64,000 nucleotides of DNA, taken from assembly GCA_900708905.1 (NCBI GenBank), contig CAADRB010000017.1, forward strand, positions 1,306,477-1,370,476, given 5' to 3'. Below the pieces are notes generated by a model that worked only from the letters and a program-made list of their open reading frames with translations, was not told the DNA's origin and made no database searches. This document shows positions 28,081 through 43,300 of this stretch, piece after piece; within the stretch, counting starts at the first letter, position 1; the number at the start of each line of letters is the position of its first letter. Origin of the DNA: Hymenolepis diminuta (lineage: Eukaryota > Platyhelminthes > Cestoda > Cyclophyllidea > Hymenolepididae). Both the position numbers and the translations under genes were made by a program.

Positions 28081-28102
28081 GAAATAAAAAGGAAGTGATG
28101 CA

Positions 28103-28152
28103 ACCACCCATTCTTTAAACTGGCGCAATTTCAGATGTTAGTTTCCCTCTGA
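28103..28152 (+). repeat. Short dispersed repeat, copy 1
   Basis: A ~50-bp core (caaccacccattctttaaac, then a gcgatttc-like block and gatgttag) matches 34,902-34,951 on the same strand at roughly 75-80 percent by eye. The flanks do not align clearly. Confidence 0.5.
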
Positions 28153-29849
28153 CGTTATAAAATTAGGACTGCTGTGTGAAATAAAATTCTTATCTTCTCT
28201 CGTGAAAAGTAGTAATAAACTCCTCAAGTGTCTGAAGGTATTACGAACAAAGTGAAGCAAATTGCAATCAGAACCCTAAAGTTGGAAAAACTTTTCACCA
28301 TATTTTTCGAGCGTATTCAATTCTTCTGTGTTGTGATCATGCCAAATGTTTAAGATCACTAAGATTATTTTACTCTCTCAACGTGTGGAATAAATTCTAA
28401 ATTGAGTAAGACTGAAAAATTCTAATTAACTTCCTGATTTTCACTAGGTACCATGAAAGAGAAATCTGCTGGGTAATCCTGGAGATCAGTTTTGAAATTT
28501 TAAAATGATGAAATGAAACTGTCAGCTACCAGTTAAATAGAGAGCATTAAACACGAACAGTAGTTTCAAGTGAAATAAGATTCTTTCGATATCCAAATTC
28601 TATTCCCTATATGCTTTGATTCCCCTCCTTTCATCTCCTATAAGAACTTACATTTAACTCATTACTATTGCTCCTTTACATTGAAAAATGTTTTAACATA
28701 TTCAATTTACCATTGGTTCATGCAGAGATATAAAATATTAAGAGATAATGAACTTGGTCATTAATAGAGGATTATATGTTAACACACTGAAATAGACCAG
28801 TTTTGCAAATTCCTCCCATCATTTAGAAATATGTCTCTTCTATATACTCATATTAAAATTGTTAATATTATACAAATTTACTTTCTATCTGCACATGTAT
28901 ATACCATCATTCATTGACTAATCCGTTGTCTGACCAATCATATTCCGTCACATCCAATAATCGATTCATTCTTCTCTGGCTAATCACCATTGGGACAAAT
29001 TCAATACCAAATGTGCAAATAGAATCTTATTTTTATTATTAAATGTCTGATTACTGGATAACTCCTGTCTAGCAAAAGCTCTCTGCCTCTTGTGTAGTAT
29101 ATTCCATAGCAGTGGACCAGTACACTTTGACCAGTACATAAGGACAATTTGGACACGCAATGTAATATTTTCTTGTTAATAAGTGCGCAAAAGCAAGGTA
29201 GTTATAACTCGTATATGCAAAATGGTAGTTGATACAAATATAAAATGATGGTTTTCAAATTTCGGTAAGTTTAGAATCAATTATTTGCTCAAAAAGTGCT
29301 GGGGTGCAATATTCCTAAATATCGGGTATATCAAGTGGTTTGAATTGTCTTGAACAATAAGGAAGAAATGAAAACCGTATTCATTAAAACATAAAAATCC
29401 TCTTCGAATTTGCACATCGGAAAATGTAGATTACTGCGACTACTTAAATTTGAATAATTACATTCATTTATGTTACTCCCGCATGTGATTTATCAAAGAT
29501 TTCCGAGTAGAGAAGATTAGATTGTATACTGAGCATTTATTTTCAGAATGAGTACGAAAATACCTTTTAAAGTATTATGAGATGTGGTAGCATATATGCA
29601 GTTGGGACAGCCGAATGTCTTTTCATTTTTGTGTTGGCGCATTTGGGTTACCATTCATTTTCTATTGGGAAAATGACTCTCACTTATGTTCGAGATATGG
29701 GGATCCCCATGTATCAGTTCATATCGTCTAACACAGTTAAATGTATTTTAGACTTGACAAATTTAGTTTTTTTTCAAATTCATTTCGATTACCAATAAAA
29801 ATCAAAGATTGATGGGAGTTTATGTGATAGAAATGTCATCATTAATAAC

Positions 29850-30420
29850 TTGGCTGTTACATAATTGAGACTCTGCTTAATGCTGTATGAGATGCCCGAT
29901 CTTTGGATTACGCTCCCACGGAGCAATGATATGTAAAGAGCTGGCTTGGTGGATTCCTCTGTGAAATTCTGTGGCCAAGATTAAATGAAGAAGACTTCGC
30001 CTTAAGACTGCTAAGAAAAGTCTTAAAAGTTCTTTCACTGTAAAGCCCCTTTTGAATGATCAGATTCCATGACAAATTAAAGAAGTTTTCATACAGTCAT
30101 GACCTAGGGAAGTCGACCTTTACGCTAAGAAAGTCTTCGGTTTGTTTATCAAAAGGAGAGCAACGCTCCTTCACTATTCACAGGATCCTGCACCGTACGC
30201 AAATGATCCGCAATAATTTCCAGTTCCAAACCTCCGGTTGTTTTAAGTCGTACACAAGACGAAGGTGATTGAAACACCATTTATCAGAATGTCATCCTCA
30301 ATGTTGACAACGGATTCAGTGAGTGCCTCTCCAACAATTGGTTTCATAAATAAGCAGTCTATTTTCGTAGAACTGAGAAGTAATTATCCCCCTGCTGCAT
30401 CTTCACCTCCACTAATACGA
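29850..30420 (-). mobile_element. Ty3/gypsy reverse-transcriptase relic (copy 1)
   Basis: On the minus strand, an RT fragment reads FMKPIVGEAL, then VVNIEDDILING, the NIxDDI variant of the YxDD catalytic box of gypsy RTs. It is followed by LEIIADHLRTVQDPVNSE, which fits the H/L-x-L...L-N-x-E/K-C helix after the box. Stops and a shift break the frame. The segment aligns, in opposite orientation, with 36,240-37,000 (see that entry). It lies about 0.8 kb beyond the last zinc-finger exon. No LTRs, gag or integrase were recognised. Confidence 0.6.
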
Positions 30421-31232
30421 TGAAGCATATTGACTACTGTCTTTATAGATGGATGAACAGATATTCTACGGTACATAAAAATTTAATATTCTCATTTACC
30501 TACTCTCTAATGTAAGAAAGTTCAAAAGGCCAATAGGTTAAAATCGTTTAACCTTTAGCATTTTAAGCTTTGTAATATTAAGATAATTATTAGAGTAATA
30601 TGCCGATTTTTTAAAAATTGGAATTCATTCAAAGTGTAGATTAATTAATTTTCTCAATGACGGTGGACTCACAAAAGAGATGCAGAAAATTTAACTTTCT
30701 TATCCAGATAAATTCTGGGTTTTCATGAATTTCGAGAAGGCTGGATGAGCTCCTTTATAAGGGAAAATGGAAAAAAATTTTTACATTGTATATGTAGGTC
30801 TCAAGTAATGTATAAGCTTTTTTAATTAAATATATATAATTATTTATTATTTTTAATAAATTATTATTTTACTTTCTTAAACATGCTAAAGTTTGAACTA
30901 ATTGCTCTTTTAAATTCACGCCTTTCCTGCAGATGGTAAATTGAATTGTGCCTTTTTAGGAAGTACACTGCTAAGCCCACTTTGGACATATATTTAAAAA
31001 TGCAAATAAAACAGGAAGATTTATCACCTGCAGTATGCATTCTGTGGTGATCTTCCAGCTGCGTATTTGTTGAAAGTCAGCGGCCACACACATAGCAACG
31101 AAATGGGTTTGCATGGGTTGCCAAGCGAATTCTAAAAGGTAGAGGTTATTTTGGAAACAATCGTCAGACAAATGTACAGATAAGATCATGATAATAGGGT
31201 TCTGATAAATTCATTATTAATAATGGTTAAAT

Positions 31233-31399
31233 TTAATTTTCCACATACTGCCAGGACCAGTAGTTAGCAAGGCTTGTGTAGCATTGCGGGTAACTAGAAC
31301 CATCCAATTGATCTATCTGCTTCATTAGCTCACTGAATGATTTTTCCTGTGAAAGTGACTTCGGAGTTTTAGAAACTGAATTAGAACTTTCGTAATCAT
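31233..31399 (-). other. Last coding exon of the zinc-finger gene
   Basis: The acceptor tctttctattgtag precedes a 54-codon open segment (DYESSNSV...SELMKQIDQLD...YVEN) ending in TAA. Its required phase, one base carried over, matches the g left by exon 6 and rebuilds a GAT codon. The composition (S/K/E/Q, one acidic helix-like stretch) looks coding, unlike surrounding AT-rich frames. A candidate poly(A) signal on this strand is AATAAA at 30,848-30,843. Intermediate exons inside the 15-kb intron cannot be excluded. Confidence 0.6.
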
Positions 31400-34300
31400 C
31401 TACAATAGAAAGACACATTTAATTCATCTCCTAAATAACCTTCTTAAAAGATAATACATTAATTCAGGCAAAAAACTTCTTTTACACATTTAATTGCCTT
31501 GAAATAGAATTTTAAAATAGTTACTTTTATCGAGTTGCTATGTGTGCAAACTATCTGTTGGATGAATTTCTGTAGGGTGTGTTTGATTTTCTGGATTTGA
31601 TTTAGATACTCTTCGTTTACACCACTACCTAGTAGTGATATAACACCAATCTTGATTTCTTGAGTGCCTAGAAATCAAAGTTTACAATAGCCTTAGAAAA
31701 GTCTATCGCCGTTTTATATCTTCGAAAGTTTGACAAAGTTCCGTTAAGGACAATATCTTCTAGTTCCATTAAGCATATTAGATTTACCGGACACATATTC
31801 CTTTCTATTAGAAAGATCGTCAATTTTTGTGTTTACTGAAATCAATCTTGAATTCAACACCGCAACTTACATCTGATGGTTACAACTTTTTTTCCATGAT
31901 CTTTCACTTTGAAATGGCCTCATTTGTTTGGTTAAGTGATTTATAAACCGATAAAGTAAAAATGCCTACGTAAAATTATTTTTATTATATATAATCATAA
32001 AAACCTAGAAAAGTAATAAAATAAATTTTAAAAATTGCGCACATAGCAAACACTTAAAAATTTGACTAAAGAGTATATCATGACGTACTGCCAATATGAA
32101 GAACGAGGACAGCTAATTTTGTAATGACCACAAAAATACATACCAGACTGTCTGGATTGCTCAATTCATTCGTTCCACTGGTTTTATTCTAAAACTAGAA
32201 TAGACACCGCTGGAATATCCCTACATGGCTTAAGAATTTTGGAATCCGGAGGAAGATCAGGTGCATTTTGAAAATTATTTTCGGGATCCAGAGTTTCACC
32301 GTATTTTCAGACAGAAATAGACAGAGAGAAATTTACCACCATTCCAACTCACTTGCAATTTAAATTCGGATCAAGCATTACATCAATGTGACTTCTGATG
32401 TTAGATCTGTTTGCAGAGTTATAAGAGCAGTCTGGAGAGTGGGACAAATTTACTTCGAAGATTGCCGATTGAGAATTGCAAAGCTAATGACGACTTAGGA
32501 AGCTGGTTTTTCGCTTTGTCAATTATTTCATGGAGTGTATAACAAAAATATTATTCCGAAATTGTTTTAGTGAATGTAATTTAACCTCTTGTGGCTAAAT
32601 CTAAAAAATAAGCTAAAAATATTCCTTCATTTTATTGCCATATTTTAAAGTTTGGGATTAAGAGACGTGACAACAGTGCACAAACCATTGAAGTAAGAAC
32701 CTACAGTGAAGTAGAGCAATGCTTTGTAAATTGTGTCAACTAAACTTCTCCTTCAGGGGAACTTTTATTTTCGTTAAGCAGAGAATTTTGGGAACCTTGT
32801 TTCATTTATTCATTAATCTTACAATAAATTTTGATTATTTCGCGCACAAATTTTTCAATATATTCGTCTATGGAGAATAAGTTATGCAATAAATCATACA
32901 AGTTTATAATTTATCAAGGAAAGTACACATTTGCTCTGCAATTTTGCAATAAAATTTGATAATTTTAAAACTCTTTATAGCCTTTATCGTTTATGTAAAT
33001 CAGGACAAAAATTATACCTCCTGCACATATCGCAAATGCTCGATGGATTCTTTCCGAATATCATACGTGGTAGTATTAATTAAATAAAAATATCCTCATC
33101 TTTAATGAAAGAAATGAAACCGTGTTTTGTTTGTTTGCGTATTCATCTGGAATAAGATGTAATTGGTGAATGGGTGGTTTTCCGTTAAGGTTAGATATTA
33201 TTCCACAAAATATCACCATCGAATGACCTTCCGCTACAACTCATTTGAACTATATTTAAGTCTATGCATTTAATCATATGCATTCGAATCGAACTAAACA
33301 AGCAAATAGCACAGTTTGTTTGCCTTGCATATTTAGATAATAGTCAAACAAAATCCATAAATTTGTCAACATGCAAAATAAAAATACTTCATTGTGATTA
33401 TATTCTCAATAATGTATTTATATATTTATTGCACTTACCTTTTTAATATCCTTATACCTCCTCCTTTATCAACTCATTATGGTGACGTATTAAGCCAGAA
33501 CTGGACGATATGTCATTTTAAAATGATGTCCTCCTACTACCTCTGCATTTCGTTAGATGCAAAATGACCAGAGTCTCAATGAAATGGAAATCATGTTATC
33601 TACCTATTTTATTTATTTTCATATATGTAGAAAATAAATTTTTACTATATAATCGTGAAATCGTACCAGAAGTCGGAATTTATTTAAGTGAAAATACTCC
33701 ATGGGCTTGTTCGAATTCATCTGATAAGGTAGCAAAAGGATAAAAGAATATGTTTTAAGATAAGAAGTGTAGCTAATGCTATATGAATAAGTCCTTGACC
33801 ATTTCAGTTAATCTCTAGCAGAACGATCTTTTTAGAATGGTTTCAAGATCCAAAATAGGCTAAAACCAAGAGGCAAGAAGTTAGTGGATTTGGAAACGAA
33901 TGACTTTATTGAAATGATGAGAATTGACGTAAAGTCTGACGTAATTGCCGCTTAGTATTTGTGTGTAAAGAGGATATTTATAATGTGACTGTGGCTCTTG
34001 TGGGCACCGAACACTGATTGGTTATAGAAATCCGCACGCAGGTCTGTGATCAGTCGATGCGCAAGTTGTTGTGTGGCTGCACTTTACGAAGTGTACGATT
34101 GCGCGATTGATGATCTGGGTTGAATTTTCTGTAACGTACAAGTGCGGAATTGATGACATGGTCACACTTTTCAGATTGTTGTAGTCTGCGTGGTGGGATC
34201 TTATTGGATAACCTTAATATCGCTGTAAATTCCACAGCAGTAAATAGCCAAAATATCAAATCCATGGAGCAAGTCTCCTCACACTTTTCCCTTGTATCAA

Positions 34301-37300
34301 TAATATCTGCTTATTTGAATAATACTGTTTATTTTGATCAAGCAAATAAACAATAGTTTTATAGCTGTAAACATAGTTCATACCATACTAAATTTGTTCT
34401 GATAATAATTCTCGTAAGTATTTTGTTATCCTTTGAAATATTATGGATATGCAAATTAGTAGATGGTTATTCACCATCTTTATTGTTTGCATTGGTATTT
34501 CTTAAGTATTTTGTACCAACAACCTAGAGGTATTTGATGGATATGCTCGAGCACTGAGACGGCGCTTTTAACTGTATATCCTAGAAAGGCTAAATAAACC
34601 CAAACTTCAAAGAAAAATGACTATCACCAACTTTTAAATAACATGAATTTCAACAAGTACCACTAATAATAAATTTTATAGATTAAATGACTAAGCATTA
34701 ATGAAACAAAATGAGACAAATTTCTAAATTTCATTTATTCCAACTGGCAAAAAAATCGTTTTGCTATAAAAGTATATGGGGAGAGTTAGGCAGATGTTAA
34801 TCAATTTAATGCTGTCTGCAGTAGGTTCATCTAGAGTGAGCACAAATCAATAAGCTCCATTGAGTTAGGAAGTAATAGGTGGTTTTTATATCAGTAAAAC
34901 TCAACCACTCATTCTTTAAACCCACGCGATTTCCAATGTTAGCCTTCTTTCTTTCATGCTGGATCGTGAAATATATGAGCATGAAGCTACCAGAGATTGC
35001 AAATCTTTGTTCACAAAAATCAGTACAATTGACCCCAATTATCTAGAAAATTATTCTCCGATAAAAATGAATTTCTCAAGTTTTCTGAAGATGTCAAGGA
35101 CAAAGAGATGCAAATCGCAAATCAAGCTCCAGAATTAGTTTTGGATTTCAGGAAAGACATATTCCTATTTGGTAACTGTGATTTTTAAAGCGAAGCATTT
35201 TATGTCCAAATCGCATTTGTACTATCGAACATTACCTGATCATTTGTTGTTGGTGAGACGGACACAATGAACAAGCAATGTACTTCAGTTAGACTTAGAG
35301 AATTGCTACTGTTTCCGCCTATTCTATGATCCTATTACAGTAGTTGGAAAATTGGTGAAATATAAGTCAACAATATATATAAAGCAAACTATCGAGCTAA
35401 TCTGTTTGGCTTCGACAGGCTTTAAAAATATCGTCGTCTGTGCTTTCTTATGAATACCATCCGCAATTGGGTGCATTTTACATTATTTGCAATACATCCC
35501 GGAACAGGTTTGAAATTCTGGATTTCCCAAACGTACTTCAAAAAAATTTTTGTTAGGCAAATGTCCGAATTTGCTTAAAAGTTAATAAATCCACTCAAAC
35601 GAGGGATTTAAATATCTGTAACAGTGCTTCAATGAAATGTTTACTGAAACAACATATAAAGAAAAGGGAAAAAATCAGCTTAAAAACCAACTATTTCACC
35701 GTTAACACTTAATTATTCATTCGTTTAAGGCTACGAGAGCGTACAGTTGGTATTCAATTGACGGGAAAATTCCTTTTTGGAGACTGCATGACCAAGAACA
35801 ATCAGTTTTCTAAAAACAAGTTGACGTTATTTGGCCCTTGGAACTAATTCGTATTGAGATATGCCTTTTCACATTTGATTTCTGCTACTGCCACGTTTAA
35901 AAAAAGCAGTCCAGACTGCGGTCAGTAAAACTTGTGGTAGATTACATTTTCAATATTACATGCCTTCATACTGGTGAATGCTTGAATTAGATTTCTCATT
36001 CCTCCAGTTCTGTGGATTTTCAAGACTTACATCACATTTGTCGTTGCTTTTTGATGCGATAATGAATCAATTAACAATTTTATTTATTAAGTTATAAATA
36101 GGAATTTGCATTTTTCAGAGACGATTTAATTTAAATTGACAACAAGTACACCCAACGATTAATTCATTTGCTAATGATTAGCTTAAAACAAACCTTTCGA
36201 GAATCTTCTCTGAACGCATATGCAAGTTTATTAGTGGAGATTGATTACAATATACTTATTGGACAGGCGAATGGATAGTTACAGCAGAGAACTGGCTTTG
36301 GGAAAAGAAAGAGATATATTGTGCATGGATTTCACAATAACAACATCTCCTGTTAGGCCTAAGAACATATGTTTCTGTTTTTCCAAATGATCTTTGAAGA
36401 GGTTCATACTGAATTAGATGTCGACGTAAGGGAAAACATTCTAGTATATGACGTTACAACCATCCTTGTCTTTAATAAGCGTGAAATAACCAGATATTCT
36501 CCACTAGGAGTTCTTTTCAATTATTGCGCCCGAGGAACAGTGATCTTGCCGAAGGTGCAAGAGCTTTTACTTTTATTCCGGCAAACTTTTGCATACAATA
36601 GATAGAATCGCACTTGACCTTTTTGAGAGAATTCCTCTAAGATGGGGATTTAGACCATTAAAGACACAAATTTACGTTGATGGCATGACGGCTCGGTCAA
36701 ATAGAAGCATTTTTTGGCGTTCTGACCGATTAATCTTAGCCATGACTTTTATAGACTTTTTACTTCTTGTAGTTTTGATGACTCAAAAGATGCCATGTAT
36801 CAAGAAAACAGGGAAGACTTTTTACAGACGAAGTCTTTTTTATTAATACTTGCCTGTGGAGCTTCCCAGAGGAATCCACATGGCTAGTTCTTCAAAGGTT
36901 ATGACTTTGCAAGAGTGTAATTCTAGGATCAGTCTCCTCGTAGTATTAAGGAGGGCTTTAAGTCTGTTGTTAGCAGACGCCTTTAGTATCATAGTGGAAT
37001 GGCCGCCATAATTTATATAGCTTGTGGTGCCTAGGGTAATTTCTCCTTCCAAATTCCTCATAAATGCTACCTGCAATCATATTTGCACTTATTTTACAAT
37101 ATAGTTGAGGCGTCAAAAGACCTATGTTCAGATAAATGCTAATATGCACATAAAATTTGTTTTTAAGAAATTTAATTGAAACATTTAATCTAAAATTTCA
37201 TTTGGGCATGTGGTAGAAAGTTTCTGCCGCAATTTACGGGGGGGGGGGGAATAGAAAGGCCATATAGAGGACATCTGTCTAGAAACTAAATATTGGAAAT

Positions 37301-40300
37301 AGCTGTAATTGCAGTTGAGGTTAATTGTTGTTGTTCATAGCAATGCTCGAATTTTTACCGTCCTGAATTGGTGTAAACAAATGAAAATGGTTAACAGAAA
37401 GTTGACCAAATGGTGAAGAAAAATGAACTGAAAAGGTGATAGGGGCAACGTCAGGATATTAAAGACTCTTTGGATTCGGAATGTAGATCATTTACTAAAT
37501 ATGTAGCTCACATTCCGAAATTCAAATTGTATTATTCATCTCCTGAATTGCGGCAACTACTTCTGGACGATGTCCAGGGTTTATTAATCGGGCTCATAAT
37601 CATGATGCCGGTCTAGTCACTTCAATTCATTCTTTCTTCCAATGGTTGAGAGAGGAGAATTATCTTTCATGATAATCAGCAACTTACAGTCTCAAACTAG
37701 CAGCGATTAGTTAGCTTGAATTTTTCAGGAAAATTGGTAAAAGTCGTGGCGTGTGCCGGTTTTCAGGAGTGGAGATTCGTACACATTTACATTTTCTTAA
37801 CATCATTCAGTTCACTGTCATCCTTAAAGTCGCAAGGCCGTTCGCCATTGTAGAAAACTCTTTTACGTTTTTATTGAAGGAGATTGCAGGACAAAACTAG
37901 TATACATGAATTTAGCATGACCTACCAAAAATCGTTCTAAATAAACTCTGTCTATACCCGCCTAAAATTGCATTTTTGAATTCCATTCCTTAGGAAAATC
38001 AAATTTAAACTTGCGATTACTTTTAAAAATATGCGAATTCTTTGCTTATGCCTAGAAATGCGATTGTTTTCGCCAAAACTTCGGCAGACATAGAGTAATG
38101 GGAAGAAAACAGTCTACCTAGTAGGTGGATAATTGAGTGTTTAAATAAGAAAAGGTTTTACCAGGAGATTACAACAAATCGGCATACAGTTATTAACCAT
38201 ACTACTAGCATTTTTTAAGTACAAAATATTTTCTTGCTTTTTTAAAAGGTGATCGACAAATTGAAATATATATTTATTTATTTATTTATACAGTTATATG
38301 TGTTCCGGTGTCGATTTTAAAATGTTCTAAACGATAATTGAGGGTTCGAGGAAAGGTAATATTTTATATTGTTCGGCACTTAATGTCGGGGAAGTATGCC
38401 AGAAATAGTGATGCGATGATTGAAGTACATTTCAATGGGTCTGTTCATTCAAAAATCGATTCAAGAACACGAATTGAACTAAAAAAATGTGTTGCTATCA
38501 AATCCAAGTTTACTCTTTAAATTACGATTATCTGTCATCCATTTCCAGCTCATACTTGCAATTTTTAACACATTCCCGGAAACATTTCTTTTACATTCCT
38601 TAAACAGCCTTGAATTTTTGGTAATGACGCACAAGAATGCCTAGCTGTGTTAAATATTAAAATGATGGTTACATTGTCGATTTCCTCTTAACAAGTTTGT
38701 ATCTAACGCGAAAATTCTTAAGCTGAAGGGATTCGAGTAGTCGTTAGTAATACTGAAACTTAAAGACTCCAGAATCTTGTAAAGGTATTTGTGATATTAT
38801 TACTCATTTTATGAGATATTCTCTATTGGTTCACCTTCTTATTGAAGCATTTACCGGATTACTTCATGAAAGAGCTTAAAAACGACATATCTTTTCATAT
38901 ATTTAAAAAAATGCAATCAGATATCTAATAGATTTAGTGAAGTTACATGAAAAATTGACTTCATTTTACTTTAATCACTTATATAATCACAGGAATCTCC
39001 CCTGGGATTCTGAATTATAATGATCAGTTCTTTCAGCCATGGAGTTCTCACTCAAATATCTCCAACTGCCTTTTAAGTTTACGCTCTTCTGAGCACGTGA
39101 AGGTGAATTATTTAATAGAAAGTGTGAAACACTATAATGTCCCAAGAGGAGATGGTCAAATTTCTATCTCGCTTTACGCCTGCTCAGTTAAATTGCCCGG
39201 AATGATTTGGGCTAACCATCAGCCAACTTGATTTTGGACAGCCTGAAAGCAAGTCGTCTGCATTGCCATAGTTATCAAATTGAAATCACTTGAAATGATT
39301 CATTTAAGAAGATTGAACGAACTAATGGTGATTCTTATATTTAATGATTTATTTTCGCATAAAAGGAAACTTTAGGGAGAAGCTTAAAATTACTCACTTG
39401 CATAGTTTTAATTTGAAAAATGAATACAACGGACAACTATTTCTAACCAATTTCTCTTAGCGGAAGGGATCGGGTACTCTGAACGTGAAGATGTATTTAC
39501 AGTTTGTAATTTATACATCCTCAGGAAATGGTGTTATTTTCCATAGAAGAAAATAGCTTTCTTCACTTCTGAAATATCCTGCTAAATAAAGCATGATTAA
39601 ATCTAATCTACAAATTAAGCCGTGAAGCTGCTGACCTCCATTTATTGGATTTATTTATTATTTCAGTAAAAATTGAAATTAATTTTGTATGTCCTAATAA
39701 TTCTCATTAATACAGTTAGCTTAAGTTCTTGCTTGGAATAGAAGAGAGAAGAAATTGTCCTTACCTGGGGTTAGAAGTTGACATCATCGGTTTAGCATAT
39801 AAGATCATTGAAATTTCACTCTGTTTTAAGTTGGTGGTCTTCTAGCTGCATTTTTTAACAGAAGAAATAGGCATTAATATGTGCAGTTCGTAAGAAGGTA
39901 GATGAAAGAGAATGTTTAACATTGAACCCACACATCACTTCACTCTGTTTGAAAACTTCAATGCCCAATCTTTAGTTGTATACAATTGAATGGTTCTATT
40001 AAATTTTCTCAGTTTCCATTCAATAATGCAAATGAAATTATAATTATAAAAGTTATTACTATATACATAATTAAAACATGCAAATTTTTAATAATTTCGA
40101 GTGATTTATAGAACGAACACATAATTGAAACATTCCGTAGGGAATTTCGAAATGTCCACGTGGACACTTATGTGTGAGACAGGTTTGGATATGAGTCTTA
40201 GGGAGAATGCGTTTCTTTTTATTATATTTAAATAAGGGAATCAATTCTGCTAGCGTTTTCATTAGTCCTCTTACATTTAAGAAAAATATGCATCATTCAA

Positions 40301-43300
40301 CAAATTACAGTCTTATAAATGTGAAGCGTTTTAATGAATGCGGGAGGGAACACCAAAAGATCCGGAGAGGTTCATGTTCCCTTGCTGTATTTTACAACTA
40401 ATTGTGATCATACAGTGCGAAAAATATGTAGATTTAAAAAAAGAACTATCATGAAATAAAGATTTTTCTGAAGGCGGAACAGAAAAGACCTACTTCAGTG
40501 ATCCAATTAATAGAAAATACTATCGCAATTTCATGCACCAATCCAGAATTATCGGCTCCAAAACGATGACTTACCCGAGTTTTGCATGAAGAAAGGAATA
40601 GAAATATTATTCAAGCATGAATATAGTCTAGTGAAAATCTGAAGTTTCCTGCCTAAATATTTGAAACAAAATTTATCATCACATGTACGCAACTGCACCC
40701 AAATTTCAAGCTTATTAAAATATAAAAAATAATGGTGGGAATTAAAAAAATATACCAAAAGTAATACATGTTTTGTAATGAAAGACCAGTCTACACTGTT
40801 GCAGTGCTAGGGAGTTTAGTTTCTGCTGCCATTATCTCTATACCCAATAGATAAAGCTAGACTTTCGTTGATCCAAAGAAAGAGGTAAGAAAGAAGTGTA
40901 ATTATGTCAGGACACTTCACTAACTCCAACAGCACCAATGCTGTTTGTTTTGTCTTAAATGGTGCCAAGCTTTAAGAAATGACATGAGCACAAGGATGAT
41001 TGGCGATCGGAGATAAACTCGGCACTTTTATATATCGAAACGAGGTGTTGTTTTTTTTCTTGCTGCCTTACTTATGAATACATTTTTAGGACCCGAAATA
41101 GCCAATAAAATGTCCGGATAATTTAAGTTTAATTGTGTGATTGACGGAGCATTTCATATGAACAGAACACTTCGATGCATCAGTGTGAGAACTAATTATT
41201 GCAACTTAACCACTGTACAATTTTTAAATAATCACCTCCACTTCATTTCTACATATTCTTAATTGCTACTCTGACGCGAGTGAGATTTTTGATGCATTAT
41301 ATTCGCTGTTATTATTACATTTCTACTTCCAAAAAATATGAATCTTTTGCATAATTATTTATTTCATATATTAATCAATAATCAAGGTGTCACTTTCTAA
41401 ATTTTACCTTTTGTCGATTTTTTAAGGTGCATTTCAGTCTGTAAACGTTTCGATTTTGTCAGTCCCGAAGAAAGGGCTGAAGGTAGAGGTAAAAGGTCTT
41501 TTCGAAACCGTTTAGTCATCTTCACTATTGACTTTGATATGCCATTTTGGAGGATGTATGACCGTGGATGAAATATACAGATTACGACATATATGTCTTA
41601 TCAATGAATGGTACTCAGATAGCAAGGTAATTGTAAATTTGTAAGCTTTAGCTTCTTAATAGAATGATAGAATGTAAGTTCCAAAGCTAATAAATAAGCT
41701 CTCTATCGGGTTATATAAAAGTCAATTTTCCATTCTCTAAACCTAGTTGTAATAGAAAAGAATAGCACGAATTATAATAACCTAATTAGCAATTCTCTGA
41801 AGATTTTAGTGCAATAAATGTAAAGTTTTCATTAATACTATGCTGCTCAGATGGAAGGAAATGTTTGGGTATCAGCTAGGAGCCAATAGGGAAATCAAAG
41901 GGAATGATTGGCTATTATTTGAGTGCCAGTTATCACACCTTCGTTCTTCCCACGATTAAAAGGGCAAAAAGTTTTGAAATTCGCTCACTTATCTAGTTGT
42001 GACCTTTAAAATTATTCCCAATTTTGGTGTTGTAAATGACCTGAGGTAATGAACGCTCGACTGAATTGACATCCCATTACATGCGCCATTAATGGATGAC
42101 CGCCTTTGCGTCTTTTTACCTCTTTAAGCATCGCTCCTACAAATGATTACATGAATACTACTTAAGGTTTCATTTATAAGTAGTACATGTGCATAAAATA
42201 TTCTCATTCTTATATAGTAAATTATTATTTCATAATCATTAATAAATTTTAAAGTCTCATCCATGTTCTTCAAAAGCGTTAAATAGTTTTATAAAAAATT
42301 AATTGAAGCGAATTGAAATTGGCCTTTTGAGGGTGGATTCTACCATAGATACCTTCTCAAAGCATACATGGAACAGATTGTCCGTCTTAAGGGATAATGA
42401 TAATGGTAGCATGATCACTTCAGACTCAAACTCAAAAGTTTAGTGATTAAATGTGTTTGTATAGGCACCCCACATTTCACCTTTACCTCATTATTCGGAA
42501 AGTTGTGATTCTACCTTTTACCTCCCTCATAGTAAATGATTTCTATTTTGAGGACTGGAAAGTGAAGTGTGGAAGACCGAGGCTAAGTTTGTAGGACTTA
42601 CAACGCACAGACGACTACACGTATCAAAATACTTTCAGTTAAGTTTTAAATAAATTATAAGGTCATAGCAAGCGCAGATAAAATGAGCTCATCAATAGGA
42701 AATGCCGAAAAATGCTTTTTCCATGAAATAAAAGTTATTCAATTGTCAAGAATTCCAGTAATAAATAACAGATTCACTAAGGCTGATAGTGAATATTAGC
42801 TGACAATTGGTCTTTCACTGTTGACGGAGAAAAGAGCTGGGACACTTGGAGGCTACTTTGAATCAAAATATATCTTTGAATATTAAAATATAAAGATATT
42901 CTTAAAATATTATCTGCTACTTCCAAATTTATTTGCTTCTGGAAATCTCCTTCAATTACCCTTTAACCTTTCAACACTGTTTTAAAGTATAATTTGCACG
43001 GCAATTTTAGATCGCGTATGGACTTGAAAACAAATTTTGAAAATTAGGTGGGCATGAACTTAAGCCATTAATATAAACAGATGGCGACGCAATGAAAAAG
43101 AGAGTGACTAATCATAGAGTTTCATTAAATAATACAAACAATTTGTAAAATATTTCAAATTTTATTATTATCTCTATTATTGTAATAGTACCCAGTAATG
43201 CAAAAAATTTTTCAATTTTTAATCGTTGGAAGAAACGTAAATCGATTAAGGAGATCCAGTAAATATTGGAGAGGAGGGTATCTAAAAGACACACAGAATA

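Noticed and set aside
36843..37076. 77-codon minus-strand ORF with protein-like composition
   Set aside because: It overlaps the end of gypsy RT copy 2, whose RT motifs read on the plus strand. It is best explained as the opposite strand of that relic.
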